From assembly GCA_023394015.1 (NCBI GenBank), contig JAEXBL010000292.1, forward strand, positions 1 to 6,148: a stretch of 6,148 bases of DNA, written 5' to 3'. This DNA is from Pseudomonadota bacterium (lineage in GTDB: Bacteria; Pseudomonadota; Gammaproteobacteria; Burkholderiales; Burkholderiaceae_C). This document shows positions 1-6,148 of the stretch, in pieces; positions within the stretch are counted from its first letter, which is position 1; each line of letters begins with the position of its first letter. The position numbers and the translations under genes were made by a program. Below the pieces are notes generated by a model. It searched no databases. It was not told the DNA's origin and was given only the letters and a program-made list of their open reading frames with translations.

Positions 1-1384
1 CTATCTGGTCCGGGGGGATGCCAAAGGCGATGTTGGCGGCTACGCTGGCGTCGGCAATGTAGATGTGCTGCGGCACGTAGCCGATGGCGGCCTGCCAGGC
101 GGGCAGATTCTGCGCGGTGATGAGCTGGCCGTCCACGCTCAGGGTGCCGGCTTGGGGGGCGAGCAGGCCGAGCAGGATGTCCATCACCGTGCTTTTACCG
201 GCGCCGCTGGGGCCTTGGATGCCCACGCTGGTGTTGACCGGGATGATGAGGTCGAAGCCATCAAGCACGGGCTTGCCGGGCGTCGAGGGGTAGGCGTAGC
301 GGATGCCGCTGAGGCAGATCTCCTGCCGGGGCACAAGGGGCGGCTGATGGGTGGGCGTGGCGGCGGGCTGGGGCAGCGACATGTCGCGATGCAGGCTGTC
401 CAGCGTGGCGCTGGCGAATTTGAGGCGGGCAAAACCCCGGTACATGATCTGCGCGGCCGGCAGCATGCGGTAGGCGGCAAAGCCGTAGAGGCCCAGCGCC
501 GGCAGCACGTGGGCCACGTCGCCGCTTTTGAGCAGCAGCGCCAGGGCGATCAGGATGAGGCCGCTGTAGCCGGTGGCTTCCACAAGGTAGAGCGGGGTCT
601 GGCTGAGGGTTTCGTTGGTGGCCATGTGGCGCGCTTGGGTACGCGAGGCGTGCTGGTAGCGTTGCTGGTAGGCGGCTTCGGCGTGGGTGATCTTGATGTC
701 GCGGATGCCTTGCAGGGCTTCGTTGCAGGTCTGATAGCGCTGGCGGTTGGCTTCCACCATTTCTCTGCCGATGCGCTTGAGGCGGCGGCGCACCAGCAGG
801 TAAATGAGGCCATACAGGCTGCCCACCACGGCGACAATGGCCAACGCAGTGAGCGGGTTGTAGGCGAACACCAGCGCCAGCATGGCCAGCACCATGATGC
901 CCTGCACGATGACCTGCGACATGGGCTGGATGACGTTGCCCATGATCATGTCCACTTCGGCCAGGATTGTCTTGGATAGCTCCGCCGTGTTGCGGTGGAT
1001 GAAGAATTCGTAGGGCTGCGCCAGGTAACGTGCCATCAACCGGCTGCTGATGGAATGGCGCAACAGGTGCACGAAGCGGTTGAGCAGGTGCTGGGTGACG
1101 GTCTTGAAGGCGGAGGAGGCCAGCACCAGTACGATGGATGCGGCACCCAGCGCGATAATGAAGCTGCGAGTATCGGCAAAACCCAGGCTGCTGTACGCGG
1201 CTTGCAGCCAGGGGTTTTCTTGCGCTATCCCGGGCCGCGCCAGCACCGAAAGAAAGGGCATGATGGAAATCACCCCCAGCGTTTCGGCCAGCGCCATCAT
1301 CAGGGCCAGCAGCAGCATGCCCAGTGTTTTGCGCTGCTCGGCCGGGGTGAAGAGCTGCCAGACTTTGCGGAGGGTGGCGCGCAT
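1..1384 (-). CDS. PglK-like ABC-type lipid-linked oligosaccharide flippase (3' end beyond window)
   Basis: Half-size ABC exporter with fused membrane and ATPase domains. By family it flips a lipid-linked oligosaccharide across the inner membrane using ATP. The window holds 461 codons from ATG at 1384; the frame stays open to base 1, so roughly the last 100 residues (ABC signature LSGGQ, Walker B, H-loop) lie outside. Hydrophobic segments appear near residues 22-45, 73-92, 152-176, 178-198, 262-287 and 291-315, giving the expected six helices. Walker A is GPSGAGKST at 391-399 (K397) and the Q-loop is IGYVPQ at 434-439. The stretch AETLGVISIMPF (33-44) and the segment around AYRMLPAAQIMY (304-315) resemble Campylobacter PglK from memory; MsbA-type exporters are the alternative. 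It starts 12 bases after the dehydrogenase stop, so the two are probably co-transcribed. The ribosome binding site is weak, which suggests translational coupling. The family call is firm; the exact substrate is unknown. Confidence 0.9.
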   Translation of the reverse strand, partial: MRATLRKVWQLFTPAEQRKTLGMLLLALMMALAETLGVISIMPFLSVLARPGIAQENPWLQAAYSSLGFADTRSFIIALGAASIVLVLASSAFKTVTQHLLNRFVHLLRHSISSRLMARYLAQPYEFFIHRNTAELSKTILAEVDMIMGNVIQPMSQVIVQGIMVLAMLALVFAYNPLTALAIVAVVGSLYGLIYLLVRRRLKRIGREMVEANRQRYQTCNEALQGIRDIKITHAEAAYQQRYQHASRTQARHMATNETLSQTPLYLVEATGYSGLILIALALLLKSGDVAHVLPALGLYGFAAYRMLPAAQIMYRGFARLKFASATLDSLHRDMSLPQPAATPTHQPPLVPRQEICLSGIRYAYPSTPGKPVLDGFDLIIPVNTSVGIQGPSGAGKSTVMDILLGLLAPQAGTLSVDGQLITAQNLPAWQAAIGYVPQHIYIADASVAANIAFGIPPDQI

Positions 1385-1396
1385 TGGTCGTTAATC

Positions 1397-2725
1397 TCAG
1401 GCCGCTATCACATTGGCACCCTTTAAATGCCCCCGCGTGTCCACTATCAACTGCGCTTGCTGCTGGAGCTGGGCGTAATCAAAAGCATCATGATCAGTGG
1501 CCAGCACCAGACAGTCGAAGCGCGCGATGTTCTCGGACGTGAGCGGCTCGGATTGGAGGTCGAAGTGGTAGTTGCGCTTGCGCGGAAAGGTGGGTAGGTG
1601 CGGGTCACTGTAGGCCACATCGGCTCCCTTGGCTTGCAGCAAGTCCATGATTTCGACGGCGGGGGATTCGCGCGTGTCGTCAATGTTCTTTTTGTAAGCC
1701 AAACCCAGCACCAGAATGCGACTGCCCTTGACCGGCTTGCCCCGGTCGTTGAGTGCGTCGACGACCTTGCCCACTACCCATTGCGGCATGTAGTGATTGA
1801 TCTCGCCGGCCAACTCGATGAAGCGGGTGTTGATTCCGTATTCCTTGGCTTTCCAGGTCAGGTAAAAGGGGTCGATCGGGATGCAGTGCCCGCCAAGGCC
1901 GGGGCCGGGCTTGTAGGGCACAAATCCGAAGGGTTTGGTGGCGGCGGCGTCGATTACCTCATGAATGTCGCTGCCCCTCCTATCGGCCACGATCTTCATT
2001 TCGTTGACCAGGCCGATGTTGAGGGCGCGATGGATGTTTTCCAGGAGCTTGGTCATTTCGGCGGCGCGGGTGCTGCTGACGGGCACCATGGTCTGGATGG
2101 CATGCTCGTACAAAGCCTGGCCCAGCGCTAGGCAACGTAGGGTGTGACCGCCAATGACCTTGGGGATGCTCTTGGTGTCGTAGTGCGGATTGCCGGGGTC
2201 CTCGCGCTCGGGGCTGAAGACCAGCGCGCAGTTGTTGCCGGGCACGAGGCCGCGCGCGCGCAGGCGCGGGGCCAGCACCTCGTCCGTGGCGCCGGGCCAG
2301 GTGGTGCTTTCCAGGCTGACGAGCTGGCCGGCCCGCATGTGGGGCAGCGCGGCGTCGATGGTGTTCACGATGAAGCTTAGATCCGGTTCGCGGTGGGCGT
2401 CGAGCGGCGTGGGGACGCAGATGATGATCGCGTCGGCCTCACACGTGCGAGCGAAATCGGTGGTGGCTTCGAAACCCTGACTGCGGGCGCGCTGGATGAC
2501 ATCGGGCGATAGCCGTTCGATATAGCTTTGCCCGGCATTGAGCTTGGCGATCTTGGCGGCATCGATGTCGAAGCCCAGAACGCGTATGCCCACCTCGCTG
2601 AAGCGCAGCGCCAAGGGCAAACCTACGTAGCCTAAGCCGTAGATGCCCACGCACAAGGTCTTGCGGTGAATGCGCTCGTGAAGCGCTTGTAACGCAGCGG
2701 GAAAGTCACTGACTAAGAAGATCAT
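1397..2725 (-). CDS. wbpA: UDP-N-acetyl-D-glucosamine 6-dehydrogenase, WbpA type
   Basis: Cytoplasmic NAD-dependent nucleotide-sugar dehydrogenase of the UDP-glucose/GDP-mannose dehydrogenase superfamily. It oxidises C6 of UDP-GlcNAc (or a close relative) to the uronate, a precursor for surface or protein glycans. The 442 residues match the family length. The N-terminal Rossmann motif GLGYVGLP is at 30-37. The central dimerisation helix carries [15 protein letters not shown] (223-237) with the family's conserved Lys227 and Asn231. The catalytic cysteine is Cys281 in [16 protein letters not shown] (274-289). The C-terminal UDP-binding domain includes [15 protein letters not shown] (341-355), then YSDPH (372-376) and LATDHD (408-413). 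These blocks follow Pseudomonas WbpA more closely than plain UDP-glucose dehydrogenases, from memory of the families. The start is supported by GGAG nine bases upstream. It is first in a probable operon with the flippase downstream. No residue looks missing. UDP-ManNAc or UDP-GalNAc dehydrogenase activity cannot be excluded by sequence alone. Confidence 0.93.
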   Translation of the reverse strand: MIFLVSDFPAALQALHERIHRKTLCVGIYGLGYVGLPLALRFSEVGIRVLGFDIDAAKIAKLNAGQSYIERLSPDVIQRARSQGFEATTDFARTCEADAIIICVPTPLDAHREPDLSFIVNTIDAALPHMRAGQLVSLESTTWPGATDEVLAPRLRARGLVPGNNCALVFSPEREDPGNPHYDTKSIPKVIGGHTLRCLALGQALYEHAIQTMVPVSSTRAAEMTKLLENIHRALNIGLVNEMKIVADRRGSDIHEVIDAAATKPFGFVPYKPGPGLGGHCIPIDPFYLTWKAKEYGINTRFIELAGEINHYMPQWVVGKVVDALNDRGKPVKGSRILVLGLAYKKNIDDTRESPAVEIMDLLQAKGADVAYSDPHLPTFPRKRNYHFDLQSEPLTSENIARFDCLVLATDHDAFDYAQLQQQAQLIVDTRGHLKGANVIAA

Positions 2726-2734
2726 TCAGGTATT

Positions 2735-2738
2735 CTCC
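2735..2738 (-). promoter_or_regulatory. Ribosome binding site of the wbpA-type gene
   Basis: On the minus strand, GGAG (read as ctcc on the plus strand) lies nine bases before the ATG at 2725. This is good spacing for a Shine-Dalgarno site and fixes the dehydrogenase start. No convincing sigma-70 -35/-10 pair was seen just upstream of it. Confidence 0.7.
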
Positions 2739-2773
2739 AGCGCAAAAGTGCTGTCTTGCTTTTGGGCATCGGC

Positions 2774-2797
2774 GTAAGTGCAAACTTTTGCACTTAC
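2774..2797. promoter_or_regulatory. Perfect palindrome, candidate operator
   Basis: Two perfect 11-base arms, GTAAGTGCAAA (2774-2784) and TTTGCACTTAC (2787-2797), are separated by only two bases (ct). Such a near-continuous dyad has too small a loop to be a normal RNA hairpin and looks like a binding site for a dimeric DNA-binding protein. It sits 49 bases upstream of the wbpA ATG, where a repressor could act on the leftward operon. It could equally be left over from a deleted gene, since a transposase remnant lies about 75 bases away. The cognate regulator is not identifiable from this window. Confidence 0.5.
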
Positions 2798-2833
2798 TGG
2801 AGTTGGAGTTTCCACCATCTTACGGACGGGTGA

Positions 2834-2852
2834 GCGCTGAAGATTTCAGCGC
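2834..2852. repeat. GC-rich inverted repeat (8-bp arms, 3-base loop)
   Basis: GCGCTGAA (2834-2841), loop gat, TTCAGCGC (2845-2852) forms a perfect stem. It lies 20 bases beyond the stop codon of the transposase remnant. No T-run follows on either strand, so a standard intrinsic terminator is not supported. It may be a weak transcriptional stop, part of the end region of the lost insertion sequence, or a protein site. Confidence 0.45.
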
Positions 2853-2872
2853 AGGTTCGGCGGCGGGGCCAC

Positions 2873-2956
2873 TCAGGGTTGCTCGGATTTTGCTTGGTTG
2901 ACCTGCTCGAACTCATTGGGTGAGAGATAGCCCAGTGCGCTGTGCAGGCGGTGCGG
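2873..2956 (-). pseudogene. C-terminal remnant of an IS3-family transposase (OrfB)
   Basis: The minus strand encodes PHRLHSALGYLSPNEFEQ and then VNQAKSEQP before the TGA at 2873-2875. The RLHSALGYLSPNEFE segment is the familiar C-terminal tail of IS3-family OrfB transposases (rve integrase core), normally preceded by a tyrosine/asparagine-rich stretch after the catalytic Glu. Only about 27 residues remain; the DDE catalytic core is gone, because upstream of residue PH the frame no longer looks like a transposase. After the stop, the plus-strand bases around 2853-2875 (gggccactca side) faintly resemble an IS3-type right end, but the tip and any target duplication cannot be fixed. The remnant sits exactly between the glycan block and the pglL-moaC block and marks an old insertion followed by deletion. 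Confidence 0.75.
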
Positions 2957-3019
2957 TTCAAGCATGAGTTGTCCGGTTGCTGAACGGAACTCGGGTATCA
3001 CCGCCCGCGCCAGTGAACT

Positions 3020-3048
3020 TTCGGAGCGGGAGCCTGCTTGGGCACAAT
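3020..3048 (+). promoter_or_regulatory. Possible sigma-70 promoter of pglL
   Basis: CACAAT at 3043-3048 is a plausible -10 box. TTCGGA at 3020-3025, 17 bases upstream, is a poor -35 (three of six consensus bases). If used, transcription would begin around 3055, almost at the ATG at 3057, giving a nearly leaderless message. This fits the absence of a ribosome binding site near 3057. The -35 is weak, so the call is tentative. Confidence 0.3.
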
Positions 3049-3056
3049 CCGCCCCC

Positions 3057-4598
3057 ATGCCTTTTTCCCAGCAACACGCATGGCTCGCTGGCCTGCTGAC
3101 CCTGCCTTGGCTGTGGCCGTTCACGTCGGGCCCGGTGGCAGTGACGCAGCCTTATCTGGCTTCGGCAGTGCTGGCGGCGCTGGCCTTGGCGTGGTGGCCG
3201 GTGCGCGACCGGGCCACTGCGGTGCAGGCGGTGGCCGCGGCCTGGCTGGCGGCGGCGGTGGCGAGCAGCGTGATCGCGCTGCTGCAGTATTTCGATCTTG
3301 AAGCGGCGCTGTACCCGTGGGTGAACATCGCCCAGCCGGGGCAGGCGTTCGGCAATCTGAGGCAGCCCAACCAGCTGGCGTCGCTGCTGGTGATGGGCGC
3401 GCTGGCGTTGCGGTGGTGGGTGCAGGCGGGGCGCGTGCGCCTGCTTGCCGCGGTGGCGCTGGGCGTGCTGCTGATGGCGGCGCTGGCCGCGACGGCCTCG
3501 CGCGTGGGGCTGGTGGCCTTGCTGGGCGGCGGGGCGTTGGTCGCCTGGTGGTCGGTGCGCGCCGGGCCCGGGCAGCGGCCGATGGTCGCCCTGCTGGCGG
3601 TGGCGGCCGCGGTGGGTGCGTATGCGCTGACGGCGCTGGCCTTGCCGGGGCTGGCGCAGTGGGCCGATGGCGTAGCCGGGCGCGACATGCTGGAGCGCTT
3701 GCGCAGCGCCGAGTCCACCTGCGGTAGCCGGCTGATCCTGTGGCGCAACGTGCTGCACCTGATCGGCCTGAAGCCGTGGACCGGCTGGGGCTGGGGCGAG
3801 CTGGATTACGCGCACTACATCACCCTGTACGACGGCCCGCGCTTTTGCCACATCCTCGACAACGCGCACAACCTGCCGCTGCACCTGGCGGTGGAGCTGG
3901 GTGTGCCGGTGGCGATTCTGGTGTGCGGCGGGCTGGCTTGGGCGCTGTGGCGCGGCCGGCCGTGGGCCGAGCAAGACGCCACGCGGCAACTGGCCTGGGG
4001 CGTGCTGGCGGTGATCGGCATCCACAGCCTGGTGGAGTATCCGCTGTGGTACGGGCCGTTCCAGATCGCGGTGGCGCTGTGTGTGTGGCTGCTGTGGACC
4101 ACGCGGCGTGATGCGACGCATGCCGAGAACGCGCCGCTCGCCGGCCTGAACGCCCTGCGCTACATGGCCGCCGCCGCCATGTTGGCCGCCACGGCCTACG
4201 CGGGCTGGGACTACCACCGCGTCAGCCAGATCTACCGGCCGCTGGAGCAGCGCGCCGCGCCGTACCGGGGCGACGCCATGGCCCACGCGCAGCGCTCGTG
4301 GCTGTATGCCGACGTGGTGCGCTTTGCCGAGGTCACCACCCGCCCTGCGGTGCGCGACAACGCCGCGTGGATGCTGCCGGCCGCGCTGCGCGCGCTGCAT
4401 TTCTCGCCCGAGCCGCGCGTGATCACCAAGGTGATCGAAAGCGCCACCCTGCTGGGCCAGGACGAGCTGGCGCTGGCCCACCTGGCGCGCTTTCGCGCGG
4501 CCTTCCCGAAAGAGCATGCCAAGTGGGTGGCCGACAACGCCCGCGTGCTGGAAGGGGCGCGTGGGCGGTTGCAGCGGGGCGGCGAGCGGCAGGAATAG
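3057..4598 (+). CDS. pglL: PglL-type protein O-oligosaccharyltransferase (Wzy/WaaL superfamily)
   Basis: Multi-pass inner-membrane enzyme that transfers a flipped lipid-linked glycan en bloc to Ser/Thr of periplasmic or pilin proteins. Counted from ATG 3057 it has 513 residues. Many alternating hydrophobic segments run from about residue 8 to 350, followed by a soluble C-terminal part (about 355-513) as in PglL proteins. Family motifs are FGNLRQPNQLASLL (98-111), LDNAHNLPLHLAVELGV (267-283) in the large periplasmic loop with candidate catalytic His271, and HSLVEYPLWYGPFQ (323-336). These separate it from plain Wzy polymerases and WaaL ligases, which lack the NLRQxN and EYPLWYGPF blocks. The frame is open back to ATG 2964, but the extra 31 residues are hydrophilic, unconserved in appearance and overlap IS debris, so 3057 is preferred. 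The gene converges on moaC with 43 bases between stops. It is divergent from the WbpA-type gene and flippase, whose products would feed it. In related bacteria a pilin gene often precedes it; none is seen here. Confidence 0.9.
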   Translation: MPFSQQHAWLAGLLTLPWLWPFTSGPVAVTQPYLASAVLAALALAWWPVRDRATAVQAVAAAWLAAAVASSVIALLQYFDLEAALYPWVNIAQPGQAFGNLRQPNQLASLLVMGALALRWWVQAGRVRLLAAVALGVLLMAALAATASRVGLVALLGGGALVAWWSVRAGPGQRPMVALLAVAAAVGAYALTALALPGLAQWADGVAGRDMLERLRSAESTCGSRLILWRNVLHLIGLKPWTGWGWGELDYAHYITLYDGPRFCHILDNAHNLPLHLAVELGVPVAILVCGGLAWALWRGRPWAEQDATRQLAWGVLAVIGIHSLVEYPLWYGPFQIAVALCVWLLWTTRRDATHAENAPLAGLNALRYMAAAAMLAATAYAGWDYHRVSQIYRPLEQRAAPYRGDAMAHAQRSWLYADVVRFAEVTTRPAVRDNAAWMLPAALRALHFSPEPRVITKVIESATLLGQDELALAHLARFRAAFPKEHAKWVADNARVLEGARGRLQRGGERQE

Positions 4599-4605
4599 CT
4601 TGGTT

Positions 4606-4631
4606 GGCCGTGGAGCGTGTGGATCACGGCC
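4606..4631. terminator. Hairpin between convergent pglL and moaC (weak terminator candidate)
   Basis: GGCCGTG (4606-4612) and CACGGCC (4625-4631) form a 7-bp GC-rich stem with a 12-base loop, inside the 43-base gap between the two stop codons. It could end transcription from both sides. There is no T-run on either strand, so efficient intrinsic termination is doubtful. Confidence 0.3.
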
Positions 4632-4641
4632 GCGCCCGCGT

Positions 4642-5148
4642 TCAGCGGTGGACGTAGCTCCCCGACTTGCCCCCGTGCTTTTCCAGCAGCCGCACGCCGG
4701 TGACGGTCATGCCGCGATCGGCGGCCTTGCACATGTCGTAGATGGGGAGCAGGGCGATCTGCACCGCCGTCAAGGCCTCCATTTCCACGCCAGTGGGGCC
4801 GGTGGTTTCCACCGTGGCGGTGCAAACGATGGCGCTGGCACTTTCATGACCAAGGTGGGCCGATTCAAAATCAATGGCGACGCGCGACAGCGCCAGCGGG
4901 TGGCACAAGGGAATGAGGTCGCTGGTCTTCTTGGCGGCCATGATGCCGGCGATGCGGGCGATGCCCAGCACGTCGCCCTTTTTCGCGTTGCCGGATTCGA
5001 TCAGCGCCAGCGTGGCGGGTTGCATCTCGATGCGGCCGCCGGCCACGGCCACGCGGTGGGTGGCGGGCTTGGCGCCGACGTTCACCATGTGGGCCTGGCC
5101 CTGGGCGTCGAAATGGGTGAGGGGGCCGGGAGCTTGAGCAGGGTTCAT
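4642..5148 (-). CDS. moaC: Cyclic pyranopterin monophosphate synthase MoaC
   Basis: Second enzyme of molybdenum cofactor synthesis. It converts (8S)-3',8-cyclo-7,8-dihydro-GTP, made by MoaA, into cyclic pyranopterin monophosphate in the cytoplasm. The 168 residues fit the family (E. coli about 161). Visible motifs are [20 protein letters not shown] (54-73) with Lys57 matching the catalytic lysine of E. coli Moa[11 protein letters not shown] (76-85) with His83, VEMEALTAV (121-129), and [12 protein letters not shown] (136-147) with Asp138 and Lys141 of the active site. All expected catalytic residues are present, so the enzyme should be functional. The gene stands alone: no other moa or moe gene is in the window. 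It converges with pglL and diverges from the M48 peptidase gene. ATG 5148 lacks a strong ribosome binding site, but no better in-frame start exists before the conserved [15 protein letters not shown] block (11-25). Confidence 0.98.
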   Translation of the reverse strand: MNPAQAPGPLTHFDAQGQAHMVNVGAKPATHRVAVAGGRIEMQPATLALIESGNAKKGDVLGIARIAGIMAAKKTSDLIPLCHPLALSRVAIDFESAHLGHESASAIVCTATVETTGPTGVEMEALTAVQIALLPIYDMCKAADRGMTVTGVRLLEKHGGKSGSYVHR

Positions 5149-5181
5149 TGGTAACGGGGGGAACGGGCGCGCGATGCAGGC

Positions 5182-5212
5182 ATCATAAGCAGCCTGCCGC
5201 TTCCGATTTCAA
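5182..5212 (-). promoter_or_regulatory. Candidate sigma-70 promoter of moaC
   Basis: On the minus strand TTGAAA (plus 5207-5212) and TATGAT (plus 5182-5187) each match the consensus in five of six positions. The spacer is 19 bases, longer than the usual 17. Transcription would start near 5174, about 26 bases before the moaC ATG. It occupies the 75-base gap shared with the divergent peptidase gene. Confidence 0.45.
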
Positions 5213-5223
5213 GACTAGGCGCC

Positions 5224-6148
5224 ATGCTCAGACCTTACTGCCTCTGCCGTCGCCGCCAAGCCATGGGCCTGATGGCCTGGCTGGCGTTGCTGCCACCGCC
5301 CGTGCTGGCGCAGCCGGGTGGGCCGCCCACGGGGCGCGGCGGCCTGCCCTCGCTGGGTGATGCCGGCGCGATGACGCCGCTGGAAGAGCGCAAGCTGGGC
5401 GACGCCATCATCCGCGAACTGTACCGCGACCCGGACTACATCGACGACCCGGTGGTGGGCGAGTACGTGGACGGCATCTGGCGTGCGCTGCTGGCCGGCG
5501 CCCGCGCGCGCGGCGAGCTGACGCCCGAACTGGACGAGCGCTACGCCTGGCAGGTGCTGCTGGGGCGCGACCGCAGCATCAACGCCTTTGCGCTGCCGGG
5601 TGGCTACTTCGGGCTGCACCTGGGGCTGGTGGGCGCGGTGGCCACGCGCGACGAGCTGGCCTCGGTGCTGGCGCACGAGTTGACGCACATCACCCAGCGC
5701 CACACCCCGCGCCTGCTCAGCCAGCAGGACCGCCACGCGCCGCTGATGCTGGCGGCCATGGTGCTGGGCGCCATTGCCGCCAGCAAGAACCCGCAGGCCG
5801 GCGCCGCGCTGGCGGTGGGCGGGCAGGCGGCGGTGATCCAGCAACAGCTCAATTTCTCGCGCGACATGGAGCGCGAGGCCGACCGCATCGGCTACGCGGT
5901 GATGACCCAGTCCGGCTTTGCCGGCCAGGGCTTCGTCAGCATGTTCGAGAAGCTGCAGGCCGCCTCGCGCATCGACGACAACGGCGACTGGCCCTACCTG
6001 CGCAGCCACCCGCTGACCACGCAGCGCATCGCCGACATGCAGCAGCGCCAGCAAAGCCTAGCCAAGGGTGCCGATCCGTCAACCGATCTTGAAGCCTTGC
6101 TGGTCGCCGGGCGCGCACGCGCGCTCAGCCGCCCGGGGGTGGACGTGC
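5224..6148 (+). CDS. Secreted M48 family zinc metallopeptidase, BepA-like (3' end beyond window)
   Basis: Periplasmic zinc protease related to E. coli BepA (YfgC), which by family helps outer-membrane protein and LPS-transport assembly and degrades misfolded barrel proteins. The window holds 308 codons from ATG 5224, open to the right edge. A signal peptide is evident: Arg-rich start, hydrophobic core at about 14-28, and likely cleavage after VLA29 before Gln30. The zinc site is HELTH (151-155, catalytic Glu152) plus ExxxD at 216-220 (EREAD, Glu216 as third ligand). Other family blocks are ALPGGYFGLHLGLV (123-136), FSRDMEREADRIG (211-223) and SHPLTTQRI (261-269), whose His262 corresponds to the regulatory histidine of BepA. 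The metallopeptidase domain appears complete; the C-terminal TPR domain typical of BepA (about 487 residues) would lie beyond the window. The ribosome binding site is weak (AGG at 5217-5219). In-frame ATGs at codons 14 and 17 would still leave a short signal peptide. It diverges from moaC. Confidence 0.93.
   Translation, partial: MLRPYCLCRRRQAMGLMAWLALLPPPVLAQPGGPPTGRGGLPSLGDAGAMTPLEERKLGDAIIRELYRDPDYIDDPVVGEYVDGIWRALLAGARARGELTPELDERYAWQVLLGRDRSINAFALPGGYFGLHLGLVGAVATRDELASVLAHELTHITQRHTPRLLSQQDRHAPLMLAAMVLGAIAASKNPQAGAALAVGGQAAVIQQQLNFSRDMEREADRIGYAVMTQSGFAGQGFVSMFEKLQAASRIDDNGDWPYLRSHPLTTQRIADMQQRQQSLAKGADPSTDLEALLVAGRARALSRPGVDV

Larger units (their letters stand above)
2726..2818 (-). 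other. 30-codon open frame abutting the wbpA start (possible leader peptide)
   Basis: Reading the minus strand from ATG at 2818 gives MVETPTPVSAKVCTYADAQK, then ten more residues ending in LENT, then TGA at 2728-2726. That TGA is followed at once by the dehydrogenase ATG (TGAATG), so both are in the same frame. The ATG at 2818 has no good ribosome binding site, and I recognise no family. It may be chance, a short translated leader that couples translation to wbpA, or an old N-terminal extension cut off by a stop. The GGAG site of wbpA lies inside it. Confidence 0.2.
2726..3056. other. Intergenic junction between divergent wbpA-type and pglL genes
   Basis: This stretch of about 330 bases has no intact gene. 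From left to right it contains the wbpA ribosome binding site within a short open frame, an 11-bp-arm palindrome, an 8-bp-arm hairpin, the IS3 transposase tail, and a candidate pglL promoter. The plus-strand frame of pglL stays open back to an ATG at 2964, but residues encoded by 2964-3056 have no family resemblance and overlap the region next to the transposase remnant. Confidence 0.6.

Noticed and set aside
65..979. 304-codon open frame on the plus strand opposite the ABC exporter
   Set aside because: Low-complexity Gly/His/Gln-rich antisense reading; the minus strand encodes a proper exporter with Walker A and Q-loop.
1598..2131. 177-codon plus-strand frame inside the dehydrogenase gene
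   Set aside because: No recognisable family; it lies entirely opposite conserved dehydrogenase motifs including the catalytic cysteine region.
2743..2764. Inverted repeat caaaag / cttttg near the wbpA ribosome binding site
   Set aside because: Arms are only six bases with a ten-base gap in a locally A/T-rich stretch; expected by chance.
2957..3124. Upstream continuation of the transposase frame to an ATG at 3124 (83 codons in all)
   Set aside because: Transposase-like residues stop at about 2956. Beyond that the reading is unrelated, overlaps the start of pglL on the other strand, and appears open only by chance.
2958..4517. 519-codon open frame on the minus strand opposite pglL
   Set aside because: Its product is dominated by Arg, Gln, His, Gly and Pro with no domain pattern, as expected for the antisense of a very GC-rich gene. 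The plus strand carries clear PglL motifs.
5215..6054. 279-codon open frame on the minus strand opposite the M48 peptidase
   Set aside because: Antisense shadow with His/Gln/Arg-rich composition; the plus strand shows a signal peptide, HELTH and the other M48 motifs.

Overview
The window comes from a GC-rich genome, most likely a betaproteobacterium of the order Burkholderiales. This rests on protein family resemblance, codon use and the gene order pglL-moaC-M48 peptidase, which I recall from Comamonadaceae-like genomes; no search was run. There are five protein-coding genes: three complete and two cut by the window edges. There is also one transposase remnant. I see no RNA gene, CRISPR array or intact mobile element.

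Left part (1-2725, minus strand): a two-gene block transcribed leftwards. The first gene encodes a WbpA-type UDP-N-acetylglucosamine 6-dehydrogenase, which makes a nucleotide-sugar uronate. Twelve bases later starts a PglK-like ABC flippase for lipid-linked oligosaccharides, cut at base 1 before its Walker B region. The block looks like the beginning of a surface-glycan or protein-glycan cluster that continues beyond the left edge.

Middle (2726-3056): a gene-poor, rearranged junction of about 330 bases. It holds a perfect 11-bp-arm palindrome upstream of the dehydrogenase, a tight GC-rich hairpin, the last 27 codons of an IS3-family transposase, and a possible promoter for the gene to the right. 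A 30-codon open stretch in the dehydrogenase frame ends with a TGA that directly abuts the dehydrogenase ATG.

Right part (3057-6148): a very GC-rich block. It has a PglL-type O-oligosaccharyltransferase (plus strand), then moaC (minus strand, convergent, molybdenum cofactor synthesis), then a secreted M48 metallopeptidase of the BepA type (plus strand, divergent from moaC, cut at the right edge).

The dehydrogenase, flippase and oligosaccharyltransferase would supply three successive steps of en bloc O-glycosylation: sugar precursor, flipping of the lipid-linked glycan, and transfer to protein (or lipid). Their adjacency is the main biological point of the window. The IS3 remnant and the change in base composition suggest that the left block and the right block were joined by rearrangement. 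MoaC and the peptidase look like ordinary housekeeping neighbours. I found no clearly undescribed system.
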